Source: Streptosporangium carneum | GTDB lineage: Bacteria > Actinomycetota > Actinomycetes > Streptosporangiales > Streptosporangiaceae | NCBI RefSeq assembly: GCF_027922005.1 | Contig: NZ_BSEV01000006.1 | Location: forward strand, 62,001-126,000 | DNA: 64,000 bases | Direction: 5' to 3' | In this document: one piece after another, positions 1-8,497 of the stretch | Layout of the letters: each line of letters starts with the position of its first letter | Position numbering within the stretch: position 1 is the first letter of the stretch | Notes under the pieces: model-generated | The model's input: only the letters and a program-made list of their open reading frames with translations | Database searches by the model: none | What the model was told of the DNA's origin: nothing | Translations under genes and position numbers: made by a program

Positions 1-1
1 G

Positions 2-1024
2 GGCATCATCCCCCTTGCCACCAGTGAGGAGTTCATCTCCGTCGGCGCCGAGCTCGGGGTCATCCTGCTGCTGCTCACGCTCGGTCTCGAGTACAACGCC
101 GACGAACTCGTGACCAGCCTGAAGGGCAACGCCCGCGCCGGGGTCGTGGACCTGCTGCTGAACGCGGCCCCCGGCGCGATCGCCGCGCTGCTGCTGGGCT
201 GGGGCCCGGTGGCCGCCGTGGCCATGGCCGGGGTCACCTACGCCACCTCCTCGGGCATCACCGCCAAGGTCCTGTCCGACCTGGGGTGGATCGGCAACAG
301 GGAGACCCCGGTCGTGCTGTCGCTGCTGGTCTTCGAGGACCTGACCATGGCGATCTACCTGCCGGTCCTCACCGCCCTGCTGGCGGGGCTGAGCTTCGTG
401 GGAGGCGCGATCACCGTGGGGATCGCGCTGGCCACGGTCAGCGTCGTGCTGCTGGTCGCGCTCCGCTACGGCCGGTTCATCGAGGCCTTCGTATCCAGCC
501 CCAACTCGGAGGTGCTGCTGCTGAAGGTGGTCGGGCTCGCGCTGCTGGTCGCCGGAGTCGCCCAGCAGCTGCAGGTCTCGGCCGCCGTCGGCGCGTTCCT
601 GGTGGGCATCGCGCTGTCCGGACAGCTGGCCGAGGACGCCCAGGCGCTGCTGAGCCCGCTCAGGGACCTGTTCGCCGCGGTGTTCTTCGTCTTCTTCGGC
701 CTGCAGACCGATCCGACCAAGATCCTCCCTGTCGCGGGCCTGGCCGCGCTGCTCGCCCTGGTCAGCATGGTCACCAAGCTGCTCACCGGCGTCTACGCGG
801 CCCGGCGGGCCGGGATCGCCAGGGCGGGACGGGCGCGCGCGGGCATCGCGCTCATCCCGAGAGGCGAGTTCAACATCGTGATCGCCGGACTCGCCGTGGC
901 GGCGGGGGTGCACCCCGACCTGGGACCGCTGGCCGCCGCCTACGTCCTCATCCTCGCCGCGTTCGGCCCCCTGGCCGCCCGCCTGGTCCAGCCCCTCATC
1001 ACCGCCATCGCCAAACGGGCCTGA
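2..1024 (+). CDS. Cation:proton antiporter, CPA2/Kef type (5' truncated by window)
   Basis: Integral membrane antiporter, exchanging K+ or Na+ for protons. The reading frame is open from the first bases of the window, so the true start lies upstream; 340 C-terminal residues are visible. Hydrophobic helices follow one another throughout. Family-typical stretches include TYATSSGITAKVL, a helix with LVFEDLTMAIYLPV, and near the C-terminus GIALIPRGEFNIVIAGLA, all characteristic of the Na_H_Exchanger (CPA2) fold. No C-terminal TrkA-N domain follows, so any regulatory RCK subunit would be a separate upstream gene, as in KhtTU. Ion specificity cannot be read from this fragment. Confidence 0.9.
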   Translation, partial: GIIPLATSEEFISVGAELGVILLLLTLGLEYNADELVTSLKGNARAGVVDLLLNAAPGAIAALLLGWGPVAAVAMAGVTYATSSGITAKVLSDLGWIGNRETPVVLSLLVFEDLTMAIYLPVLTALLAGLSFVGGAITVGIALATVSVVLLVALRYGRFIEAFVSSPNSEVLLLKVVGLALLVAGVAQQLQVSAAVGAFLVGIALSGQLAEDAQALLSPLRDLFAAVFFVFFGLQTDPTKILPVAGLAALLALVSMVTKLLTGVYAARRAGIARAGRARAGIALIPRGEFNIVIAGLAVAAGVHPDLGPLAAAYVLILAAFGPLAARLVQPLITAIAKRA

Positions 1025-1050
1025 CCGGCCCCGCCCGGCCGAGAGCGTGC

Positions 1051-1085
1051 GCGGCCTGCCCCTCCCCGCCGGGAGGGCAGGCCGC
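1051..1085. terminator. Bidirectional hairpin terminator
   Basis: A 15-bp GC-rich stem with one bulged C (GCGGCCTGCCC...GGGCAGGCCGC) lies between the convergent antiporter and esterase genes. No U-run follows, which is usual for actinobacterial terminators. Confidence 0.7.
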
Positions 1086-1121
1086 CGCGCGGAAGCCCGG
1101 AGGCGGCGCGGGCCCGGCCCC

Positions 1122-2309
1122 TCAGCCGTTGAACCCGACTTCGGGGTAGCGCCTGGACGGCCGTTCGAGCAACGGCTGGGGGCGCTTGCGAAGGTGCAGG
1201 TCGAGGAAGGCCGCGACGTACCTGCGGGTGAGCTCGACCGAGCGGGCCCCGGAGAGCGACGTCGTGGGCTTGACGCCCGCCTGGTCGGAGAGCAGCGGAT
1301 AGTCGGTGAAGGACGAGTGGTCCGCGCCGTCGAACGTCAGCCAGCGCTTCCAGCCGGTCATGTGAGGCCAGTCGCGGCTCCACGAAGGGTCTTCCCCGCC
1401 CGGCTTGTGAATGTCACCCGCTCCCAGCAGGAGGAAGGGCCGGGAGAGGCCCCTGTCGGGGATCGGGATCCAGAAGGTGCCGTCCATGTTGACCCCGGCG
1501 CGGACCCGGGGGTCGTTGAGCATGGTCCAGGTGGCGCTGTTGCCGCCGATGGAGTGCCCCGCCATCGCGATCCTGGACGGGTCGATCAGCCGGGCGTGCT
1601 TCCAGGCGGGGTCCGGCCCCGTCAGCCGGTCGAGCACGAAGGAGACGTCGGCCGCCCGGGCCCTGGTCGACTTCTCACCGAATCCGGGGGTCTCCACTGA
1701 GTCGCAGGCGACGCAGGTCTCGATGTGGCCGTCAGGGAAGGCCGTGGCGGTCACCTCGTGGGTGTGGTCGATCCCCGCGACGACGTAGCCCCTGCTGGCC
1801 AGGTCCTCGGCCAGGGCCGTCAGCGAGCTGCGGGACATGCCGAACCCCGGGGAAAGCACGATGAGGGGAAGGGATCGCCCTCGCCCGAGCGGCGCCGCGT
1901 CGGCGAACGCATGGGTCCGCACCTTGCTCAGCGCGTCCTTCTCCATGCCGTCGGGGAGGCTTTCCAGGATCAGTTCCGACTCCCGCCGGGTCATGTAGGG
2001 GGCCTTGCGCCCGCCGGACGCCCGCGCCGGATACCACACGGAGACCATGAGCTCGCGGGACTTCTGCGTGGCCACCCACGGGTCGGGACGGGAGTCGTCC
2101 ACCAGATGGAGCGCCGTCATGCCCACCGGGTGCGGGCCTGTCGGCCTGGGCAGGGCGAGCGCCTGCCCCTGTGCGACGGCGGGAGCGAGGGGGACGGCGG
2201 GAGCGGTCGACGGCGCGGCCTGGGCGGCGCCCGCCGCCACGGCGGACGTCGTGAGCGCGAACAGCGTGACCGTGGCGGCCAGTGCGCCGCGGAGAAGTGA
2301 GGTCGGCAT
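1122..2309 (-). CDS. Secreted alpha/beta hydrolase, PAF-acetylhydrolase/chlorophyllase-like
   Basis: Predicted secreted esterase/lipase of 395 residues. The start at 2309 is chosen because GGGAGG lies 9 nt upstream and the protein then opens with a clean Sec signal peptide (MPTSLLRGALAATVTLFALT, cleavage near AGAAQA). An in-frame ATG at 2318 touches the Shine-Dalgarno and is less likely. The nucleophile elbow GHSIGG and the upstream LIVLSPGFG segment (oxyanion region) fit the PF03403/chlorophyllase-type fold; a late FDGADHSSF holds the likely catalytic His. The substrate is unknown. It is transcribed divergently from the iminopeptidase, with a shared 230-bp control region. Confidence 0.8.
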   Translation of the reverse strand: MPTSLLRGALAATVTLFALTTSAVAAGAAQAAPSTAPAVPLAPAVAQGQALALPRPTGPHPVGMTALHLVDDSRPDPWVATQKSRELMVSVWYPARASGGRKAPYMTRRESELILESLPDGMEKDALSKVRTHAFADAAPLGRGRSLPLIVLSPGFGMSRSSLTALAEDLASRGYVVAGIDHTHEVTATAFPDGHIETCVACDSVETPGFGEKSTRARAADVSFVLDRLTGPDPAWKHARLIDPSRIAMAGHSIGGNSATWTMLNDPRVRAGVNMDGTFWIPIPDRGLSRPFLLLGAGDIHKPGGEDPSWSRDWPHMTGWKRWLTFDGADHSSFTDYPLLSDQAGVKPTTSLSGARSVELTRRYVAAFLDLHLRKRPQPLLERPSRRYPEVGFNG

Positions 2310-2485
2310 GCGGCACATCCTCCCGGCGCGAAGGCCCGGAGCACTTCGGCCGAAGAGGCGACCGGGAGATCGACTTTCGTAGGGGGCGAGGCCGACCATC
2401 GTCGCGGGGCGGCTCCGAGCCGGAGGCGACCGTGGTGATCATCCGTCGCGGACGCCGTCGGACGCGCTCTCCGTGATAGAAATAC

Positions 2486-2497
2486 AACAGCGCTGTT
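2486..2497. promoter_or_regulatory. Candidate operator, perfect 12-bp palindrome
   Basis: AACAGCGCTGTT lies between the divergent esterase (start 2309) and iminopeptidase (start 2539) genes, in an otherwise AT-richer patch (ATAGAAATAC...). The size and symmetry suit a TetR-like half-site pair, but no regulator gene is adjacent. The function is inferred from position only. Confidence 0.4.
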
Positions 2498-2538
2498 ACA
2501 TCTGCCCGCGGCGAGCGCCTCGACCGGAAGGACATGAG

Positions 2539-3504
2539 ATGCCGAGCCTGTATCCGGAGATCGAACCGTACGAGAGCGGAACGCTCGACGTCGGTGACGG
2601 CCACCTCGTCTACTGGGAGACGTGCGGCAACCCCGAGGGAAAGCCCGCCGTGGTGCTGCACGGCGGGCCCGGTTCCGGGTGCGCCCCCGGATGGCGGCGC
2701 TACTTCGACCCGGAGGCGTACCGGATCGTGCTGTTCGACCAGCGTGGCTGCGGCAGGAGCACGCCCGACGCGGCCGACCGGGACGCCGGGCTGGCCGCCA
2801 ACACGACCCACCACCTGCTCGCCGACATCGAGAGCCTGCGGCGGCGTCTCGGCGTCGACAGGTGGCTGGTCCTCGGCGGGTCCTGGGGGTCGACCCTCGG
2901 CCTGGCCTACGCGCAGGCGCACCCCGAGCGGGTCTCGGAGATCGTCCTGTTCAGCGTCGCCACCACCACGCGCAGGGAGGTCGAGTGGATCACCCGTGAC
3001 ATGGGCCGGATCTTCCCCGAGGAGTGGGCGCGCTTCCGCGACGGGGTGCCCGAGGCGGAGCGCGACGGCGACCTCGCCGCGGCCTACGCCAGGCTGCTGG
3101 GCGACCCCGACCCCGCGGTCCGGGAGAAGGCCGCGCTGGACTGGTGCACCTGGGAGGACGTCCACGTCGCGACGGCGAAGGACCACGAACCCGACCCGCA
3201 GTACGGGGACCCGGCGTTCCGCATGACCTTCGCCCGTCTGGTCACCCACTACTGGCGGCACGCCGCGTGGCTCGAGGAGGGGGTGCTCCTGCGCGAGGCG
3301 GGAAAACTCGCCGGCATCCCGGGGGTCCTGATCCACGGCCGCCTCGACGTGAGCAGCCCGCCGGACGTCGCCTGGCGTCTCTCCCGGGAGTGGCCCGACT
3401 CGACGCTCGTCCTCATCGACGGGGCGGGGCACGGCGGGCGCCACTCCGACGTGTCCGAGGCCGTCGTCGCGGCCACGGACCGCTTCGCCACGAGGTCCAC
3501 GTGA
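2539..3504 (+). CDS. pip: Proline iminopeptidase (peptidase S33)
   Basis: Cytoplasmic aminopeptidase of 321 residues that releases N-terminal proline. The alpha/beta-hydrolase features are in family order: HGGPGSG (oxyanion hole), FDQRGCGRSTP, nucleophile elbow GGSWGST, then HGRLDVSSP and a terminal GAGHGG that supplies the catalytic His. The N-terminus (YPEIEPYESGTLDV) is typical of bacterial Pip. The start at 2539 is preferred over longer forms because GGAAGGA lies about 8 nt upstream and homology begins there. No operon partner; it is divergent from the secreted esterase. Confidence 0.9.
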   Translation: MPSLYPEIEPYESGTLDVGDGHLVYWETCGNPEGKPAVVLHGGPGSGCAPGWRRYFDPEAYRIVLFDQRGCGRSTPDAADRDAGLAANTTHHLLADIESLRRRLGVDRWLVLGGSWGSTLGLAYAQAHPERVSEIVLFSVATTTRREVEWITRDMGRIFPEEWARFRDGVPEAERDGDLAAAYARLLGDPDPAVREKAALDWCTWEDVHVATAKDHEPDPQYGDPAFRMTFARLVTHYWRHAAWLEEGVLLREAGKLAGIPGVLIHGRLDVSSPPDVAWRLSREWPDSTLVLIDGAGHGGRHSDVSEAVVAATDRFATRST

Positions 3505-3588
3505 CGTCTGTCTCCGCGTGAGCGGCCGTCCCGCCTGTCAGGGGGACCACGCGCCGCCCCGGCGGCAGGCGCGGGAACCCCCGGGTGG

Positions 3589-3613
3589 GGAGCGGCGGCG
3601 TTCCCGCCGCTCC
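3589..3613. terminator. Hairpin terminator between convergent genes
   Basis: The stem GAGCGGCGG/CCGCCGCTC with loop CGTTC, extended by one pair, lies between the convergent pip and LLM oxidoreductase genes. Confidence 0.6.
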
Positions 3614-3661
3614 TCACCGCCGCCTGCGGCTCCCGCCGGGGTCAGCGCGGCGGGCGCCAGG

Positions 3662-4789
3662 TCACCCCTCGGACGCCGCCCACTCCCTGGCCAGCAGCTC
3701 GTAGGAGCGCACCCGGTCGGCGTGGTCGTGGGTGATGGTCGTCACGAGCAACTCGTCGGCGCCGGTGACGTCGCGCAGAACGCGCAGTCTCTCCGCGACG
3801 GTCCGAGGCGAGCCGACGAACTGGGTCGCCAACCGGTCGGCGACCAGCGCACGGTCCTCCTCCGTCCACTCGTGGGCCGCGGCCTCCTCGGGCGTCGGGA
3901 AGGGGATCGCCCCCGTGCCGCTGCGGATGCTGCGCACCCACAGCCCGTACGGCGAGGCCAGCTCGTGGGCCGTGTCGTCGTCCTCCGCCACGACCACGTC
4001 GGCGGAGACGATCAGATGCGGCGCGGCCAGGGTCTCCGAGGGCTTGAAGGCCTCCCGGTAGGCTTCCGCCGCCTCCAGCACGGTGGCCGGGCTGACGTGG
4101 TAGTTCGCCGCGAAGGGCAGGCCGCGCTCCCCCGCGACCTGCGCGCTCTGGCCGCCGCTGCTGCCCAGGACCCACAGCTCCACATCGGCCCCCTCCCCCG
4201 GCACGGCGTGCGCGGCCAGCCCGTCGGCCGACCGGTACGTCCCGGCGAGGAGGGCGATGATGTCGTCCACCTGGTCGGCGAAGTCCGGGGACTGCGCCCC
4301 CGGCTGCTGCAGCAGCGAGCTGTACAGCGCGAAGAGCGGGGAGGCGGCGATCGCGGCGAAGGAGAACGGCTCGGGGATGAGCAGGCCGTCCACGACCCTG
4401 GCGGGCTGGGGCGGGGGCGGCGTTCTGCGCGTCTCCTCCACGAGTTCCGTCCTGCGCTGCCCCGAGCGGCCGAGCCCGAGGTCGATCCGGCCCGGGTACA
4501 GCGCGTCGATCAGGCCGAACTGCTCGACGACGGCCAGCGCCGTCTGGTGGCCGAGCTGCACGGCGCCGGAACCGACCCTGATCGTGCTGGTCGCGGCGGC
4601 CACGAGGCCGATGAGCACTGCCGGCGCCGCGCTGGCCACGCCGGCGGCGAAGTGGTGCTCGGCCAGCCAGTAACGGCGGTAGCCGAACTCCTCGGCGCGT
4701 TTGGCCAGGTCCAGGGTGTTGCGCAGCGCGTCACCGGTCGTGCCGCCTGAGGGAACGGGGGACAGGTCGAGAATCGACAGGGAGGTCAT
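3662..4789 (-). CDS. LLM class flavin-dependent oxidoreductase (MsnO8-like)
   Basis: Bacterial luciferase-like flavin monooxygenase/reductase, 375 residues. The N-terminus (LSILDLSPVPSGGTTGDAL), the YWLAEHH motif, GSGAVQLGHQ and WVLGSSGGQSAQVA are hallmarks of the short MsnO8 subfamily of LLM oxidoreductases. It is the last gene of a four-gene operon; its ATG overlaps the upstream stop as ATGA (4786-4789), indicating translational coupling. It probably oxidises a small organic substrate together with its LLM neighbours. Substrate and cofactor partner (FMN versus F420) cannot be determined from sequence. Confidence 0.85.
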   Translation of the reverse strand: MTSLSILDLSPVPSGGTTGDALRNTLDLAKRAEEFGYRRYWLAEHHFAAGVASAAPAVLIGLVAAATSTIRVGSGAVQLGHQTALAVVEQFGLIDALYPGRIDLGLGRSGQRRTELVEETRRTPPPPQPARVVDGLLIPEPFSFAAIAASPLFALYSSLLQQPGAQSPDFADQVDDIIALLAGTYRSADGLAAHAVPGEGADVELWVLGSSGGQSAQVAGERGLPFAANYHVSPATVLEAAEAYREAFKPSETLAAPHLIVSADVVVAEDDDTAHELASPYGLWVRSIRSGTGAIPFPTPEEAAAHEWTEEDRALVADRLATQFVGSPRTVAERLRVLRDVTGADELLVTTITHDHADRVRSYELLAREWAASEG

Positions 4790-5874
4790 GGCTGCCTTTC
4801 TTGCTGTGCGCTTTCGTGTCGCGCGCTCCCGTGCGCGGGGAAGGGCCTGCTGGGGATCTCCCTGCGGAGCACGGGGGCGACGTCGCTCTGGAAGAGCTCG
4901 AGGCTGGCCCGGTGCTGCTTGTCCGTCAGGCCGTCGGCGTCGGCGGACAGGTGGATGACCTCGTGCCCGAGCCGTTCGTGGTAGCGGTGGACCTTGTCGA
5001 TGATCTGCTGGGGGCTGCCCACCAGGATCGAGCTGCGCTCGACGGCGTCCTCCAGCGAGTGGAAGACCGGGTCGAGCCCGGCCTTCTTGAACAGCGCCAG
5101 CCGGGCGTCGTAGATCGGCCGGTAGGTCTCGATCGCCTCCTGGGAGTTCCTGGCCGTGTAGAAGCCCGCGCTGCCCGCGCCGACGAGGGCGTCCGCCGGG
5201 TCGTGGCCGTGGAACTCCCAGCGTTCCCGGTAGTAGCGGACCAGCTCCGCGTAGGGCTCGACGGGGTTGGTGACGTTGGCGGAGAAGAGAGGGTCGCCGA
5301 ACTCCGCGGCCAGGTCGACAGACTCCTTGCTGGTCGCGCTGCCGTGCCAGACGCGGATCGGCCGCTGCAGCGGGCGCGGCAGGGCCTCCGCCTCGGTCAG
5401 CGAGGGCCTGAACCTGCCGGACCAGGTCACCTTGTCCTCGCGCCACAGGCGGCGGAACAGCTCGTAGCCCTCGCGGTTGCGGTCCCACTGGTCCTCGGCG
5501 GTCACGTGGAAGAGCTGCGCCTGCGCGGCGCCGTTGCCCTTGCCGATGATCAGCTCGAGGCGGCCGTCCGACAGGTGGTCGAGGGTCGAGTAGTCCTCGA
5601 AGGCCCTGACCGGGTCGAGCAGGCTCAGTGTGGTGACGGCGGTGAACAGCCTGATCGTGGACGTCCTCGCGGCGATGTGGCTCAGCACGACCGGCGGAGA
5701 GGAGGAGATGAACGGGCGCTCGTGCCGCTCGCCGACGCCGAAACCGTCGAAGCCGAGCTCCTCGGCGAGGACGGCGTTGTCCACGACCTCGCGCAGGCGC
5801 GCGTTCGTGGACTTCAGCTCGCCGGTGACCGGGTGGGGGCCGTGCACGATCAGGGTGATGGCGAGGAACTTCAC
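4786..5874 (-). CDS. LLM class flavin-dependent oxidoreductase
   Basis: Second luciferase-like monooxygenase type in the operon, 362 residues. Recognisable segments are KFLAITLIVHGPHPVTGE at the start, GVGERHERPF, VTTLSLLDPVRAFEDYSTLD and LIIGKGNG, typical of a TIM-barrel LLM flavoprotein. The GTG start at 5872-5874 overlaps the upstream TGA (GTGA), and the stop overlaps the next ATG. A much longer in-frame extension exists upstream but runs through the neighbouring gene and is rejected. The likely role is oxidation of a sulfur- or nitrogen-containing organic compound, inferred from the neighbours. Confidence 0.85.
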   Translation of the reverse strand: MKFLAITLIVHGPHPVTGELKSTNARLREVVDNAVLAEELGFDGFGVGERHERPFISSSPPVVLSHIAARTSTIRLFTAVTTLSLLDPVRAFEDYSTLDHLSDGRLELIIGKGNGAAQAQLFHVTAEDQWDRNREGYELFRRLWREDKVTWSGRFRPSLTEAEALPRPLQRPIRVWHGSATSKESVDLAAEFGDPLFSANVTNPVEPYAELVRYYRERWEFHGHDPADALVGAGSAGFYTARNSQEAIETYRPIYDARLALFKKAGLDPVFHSLEDAVERSSILVGSPQQIIDKVHRYHERLGHEVIHLSADADGLTDKQHRASLELFQSDVAPVLRREIPSRPFPAHGSARHESAQQERQP

Positions 5875-7196
5875 ACGCTCTCCCCGAGCCCGAGGTGGCC
5901 GCGGAGGGTGGTCGTCTCGTACTCGGCACGCAGGACGCCGCGTTCCTGGAGCAGGGGGACGACCTTGTCGACGAACTCGTCGAGCCCGGTCGGCGTGAGG
6001 TGCGGCACCAGGATGAAGCCGTCCGAGGCGTCGCTCTGCACGAACTCGTTGATCTCCTCGGCCACCCGCGCGGGCGAGCCGATGAAGGACTGCCTGCCGG
6101 TGACCTCGATGATCAGGTCGCGGATGCCGAGCCGCTTCTCCTCGGCCAGCGCCCGCCACTGCGCCGCCGTCCGCAGCGGGTCGCTGGTCTGGCGGGTGCG
6201 GCCCTTGATGATGGAGTCGTCGGAGACGAGCGGGTCGATCTCCGGCAGCGGGCCCTCGGGGTCATAGGACGACAGGTCGCGGTTCCAGACCTGCTCCAGC
6301 AGCAGGATCGCGGTCTGCGGGCTGACCTGCTGCCTGCGGATGTGGTCGGCGTTCTCCTGGGCCTCCGCGTCGGTGTCGCCGAGCGCGAAGGTGGCCCCGG
6401 GAAGGATCTTCAGAGAGTCGGGCGACCTGCCGTGCGCGGCGACCCTGGCCTTGACGTCGCGGTAGAACGCCCGCCCGTCCTGCAGCGTGCCGTGCCTGGA
6501 GAAGATCGCGTCGGCGTTCGCCGCGGCGAACTCCCTTCCGCCGTCCGAGTCTCCGGCCTGGATGGTCAGCGGGTGGCCCTGAGGGGCGCGCGGCACGTTG
6601 AACCGCCCCGCGATGTCGAAGAAGGCGCCCTGGTGGGCGAACGCGCCCGCGTTCTCCGCCGCGAACGTCCCCGCGACGGGGTCGACGTCGAGGTCGTCCG
6701 CCTTCCAGGAGTCCCACAGCTCGCGCACGGTCCGCACGAACTCCTCCGCGCGCTCGTAGCGCTGGGAGTGGTCCAGGTAACCGCCCCTTCTGAAGTTCTC
6801 GCCGGTGAAGGCGTCCGAGGAGGTGACCACGTTCCATCCGGCCCTGCCGCCCGAGAGGTGGTCGAGGGTGGCGAGCTTGCGGGCGAGGTCGTACGGCTCG
6901 TTGAAGGTGGCGTTGATCGTCCCCGCCAGACCCAGGTGGTCGGTGACGGCGGCCAGGCCCGCGAGCACGGTGAGCGAGTCCGGGCGGCCGACCACGTCGA
7001 GATCGTGGATCCTGCCGCGCTGCTCGCGCAGCCGCTGACCGTCGGCGAGGAAGAAGAAGTCGAACCTGCCGCGCTCGGCGGTCTTCGCGAGATGGACGAA
7101 GGAGGAGAACTCGATCTGACTGCCCGAGGCTGGATCGCTCCAGACCGTGTGGTTGTTCACTCCCGGGAAGTGCGCGGCGAGGATGACCTGCTTCAT
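5871..7196 (-). CDS. NtaA/SnaA/DszA-family FMNH2-dependent monooxygenase
   Basis: Monooxygenase of 441 residues in the nitrilotriacetate/dibenzothiophene-sulfone (NtaA/SnaA/DszA) family. Diagnostic stretches are HFPGVNNHTVWSDP, FFLADGQRLREQRGR, NEPYDLARKLATLDHLSGGRAGWNVVTS and GGYLDHSQRYERAEEF. These enzymes use reduced flavin delivered by a separate reductase to cleave C-N or C-S bonds. The stop overlaps the next gene and the ATG overlaps the stop of the upstream LLM gene (7193-7196). No flavin reductase gene is visible nearby. The substrate is not assignable. Confidence 0.88.
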   Translation of the reverse strand: MKQVILAAHFPGVNNHTVWSDPASGSQIEFSSFVHLAKTAERGRFDFFFLADGQRLREQRGRIHDLDVVGRPDSLTVLAGLAAVTDHLGLAGTINATFNEPYDLARKLATLDHLSGGRAGWNVVTSSDAFTGENFRRGGYLDHSQRYERAEEFVRTVRELWDSWKADDLDVDPVAGTFAAENAGAFAHQGAFFDIAGRFNVPRAPQGHPLTIQAGDSDGGREFAAANADAIFSRHGTLQDGRAFYRDVKARVAAHGRSPDSLKILPGATFALGDTDAEAQENADHIRRQQVSPQTAILLLEQVWNRDLSSYDPEGPLPEIDPLVSDDSIIKGRTRQTSDPLRTAAQWRALAEEKRLGIRDLIIEVTGRQSFIGSPARVAEEINEFVQSDASDGFILVPHLTPTGLDEFVDKVVPLLQERGVLRAEYETTTLRGHLGLGESV

Positions 7197-8380
7197 CGGC
7201 TGCTCCCTGCGTAGCGGCTGGTGGGACGGGGCAGCCCGAGGTGACCGCGGAGCGTGTCCGCCTCGTACTCGCCGCGGAAGGCGCCACGGCTCCGCAGCTC
7301 GGGGACCAGTCCGCGGGTGATCGCGGTCAGGTCGGCCGGCAGCGCCGCGGGACGCAGCCGGTAGCCCTCGAGGCCCGCCTCACGCCAGTCGAGGAGCAGG
7401 TCGGCGAGCTGCTCCGGGGTGCCCGCGAAGATCAGGGCGTCGGAGGCGTAGGCGGCCCCGTCGAGCTCGTCGAGCCTGGACCTGCGGTCCTGGGCGGCCT
7501 GCGCGGTCTCGTCCAGGAAGACGACCAGGTCGGCGAAGACCTTGGGCTGGACGCCGCCGATCTCGCGGATCTCCGCCACGATGGCGCGCGCCTGGTCTCG
7601 GTCGTGCGGCGTGATGTACTCGACGTCGACGCCGCGCGCGGCGAACTCGTACGGCAGGCGGGAGTGGGCCAGCGCGGTGACCAGCGGCTGTCCCTGCGGC
7701 GGGCGCGGGACGATCGAGGGACCCTTGACGCTGAAGTGGGCCCCTTCGAAGTCCACGTAGTGGAGCTTGTCGCGGTCGACGAAGCGGCCCGTGGCGACGT
7801 CGCGGATCACCGCGTCGTCCTCCCAGCTGTCCCAGAGACGCCGCACGACCTCGACCACGTCCCCGGCCTCGTCGAACAGCTCGCGGTAGACGGGGAAGTC
7901 CTCCAGCGCGACGGCCTGCGCGGGACCGAGCTCGGGGATGTCCCTGCGGCCGAAGTGGGCCGCCTCGCTGCGCCTGCCCGACAGTTGCACGCGCCATCCG
8001 GCCCGGCCGCCGCTGACGTAGTCGAGGGTGGCCAGGGAACTGGCGACGTGGAAGGGCTCGGTGTGAGTGGTGGTGACCGTGGGAACGAGCCCGATCCGCC
8101 GGCTCAGCGGGGCGATCCTGGAGGCCAGCAGGACGGCGTCGAGACGGCCGCGCACCTGGTCGGTACGGCCGTCAGGACCGTCGAGGCGCGTGGTCTGCAG
8201 GGCCACGGTGTCCTCGAAGGTGACGAAGTCGAGCAGGCCCTGCTCGGCTTCGGCCACGAGTCCGGCCCAGTAGGCGGCGGTGAACAGGTCTTTCGGGGAG
8301 GCGGCGGGGTCGCGCCAGGCCGCCGGATGCCATCCTGCGCCGTCGAGGGCGACGGCGAGATGGAGATGAGCTGCCGACAT
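7193..8380 (-). CDS. LLM class flavin-dependent monooxygenase, first gene of operon
   Basis: NtaA/DszA-related LLM protein of 395 residues with LAVALDGAGWHPAAW, TPTVTTTHTEPFHVAS-like strands and the family signature ATLDYVSGGRAGWRVQLS. It is promoter-proximal in the four-gene cassette. No good Shine-Dalgarno precedes the ATG; instead TATCGT sits at -12 to -7 relative to the ATG, so the transcript may be leaderless. A 23-bp near-palindrome overlaps the expected -35 region. The C-terminus (DTLRGHLGLPRP) resembles that of the next gene, suggesting an old duplication. Confidence 0.83.
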   Translation of the reverse strand: MSAAHLHLAVALDGAGWHPAAWRDPAASPKDLFTAAYWAGLVAEAEQGLLDFVTFEDTVALQTTRLDGPDGRTDQVRGRLDAVLLASRIAPLSRRIGLVPTVTTTHTEPFHVASSLATLDYVSGGRAGWRVQLSGRRSEAAHFGRRDIPELGPAQAVALEDFPVYRELFDEAGDVVEVVRRLWDSWEDDAVIRDVATGRFVDRDKLHYVDFEGAHFSVKGPSIVPRPPQGQPLVTALAHSRLPYEFAARGVDVEYITPHDRDQARAIVAEIREIGGVQPKVFADLVVFLDETAQAAQDRRSRLDELDGAAYASDALIFAGTPEQLADLLLDWREAGLEGYRLRPAALPADLTAITRGLVPELRSRGAFRGEYEADTLRGHLGLPRPTSRYAGSSR

Positions 8381-8398
8381 GTCATGACGATAACACCA

Positions 8399-8421
8399 AA
8401 ACCCGTAATTCCTACAGGTTT
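8399..8421. promoter_or_regulatory. Operator-like palindrome upstream of LLM monooxygenase operon
   Basis: Read on the minus strand, 8 of 11 base pairs are symmetric: arms AAACC/GGGTTT-side match, then GTA pairs with TAC around a central GGAAT. It spans about -19 to -41 from the operon's ATG and covers the expected -35 box of the proposed leaderless promoter, so it suits a repressor or an activator site. No adjacent regulator gene identifies the protein. Confidence 0.55.
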
Positions 8422-8497
8422 AGTTGTGTTTAGGGTGGAACCAACCCTTCCTCCGACTCCTCCGTCCCCGGACGGGGGGATCTGGTAGGCATTGGGG

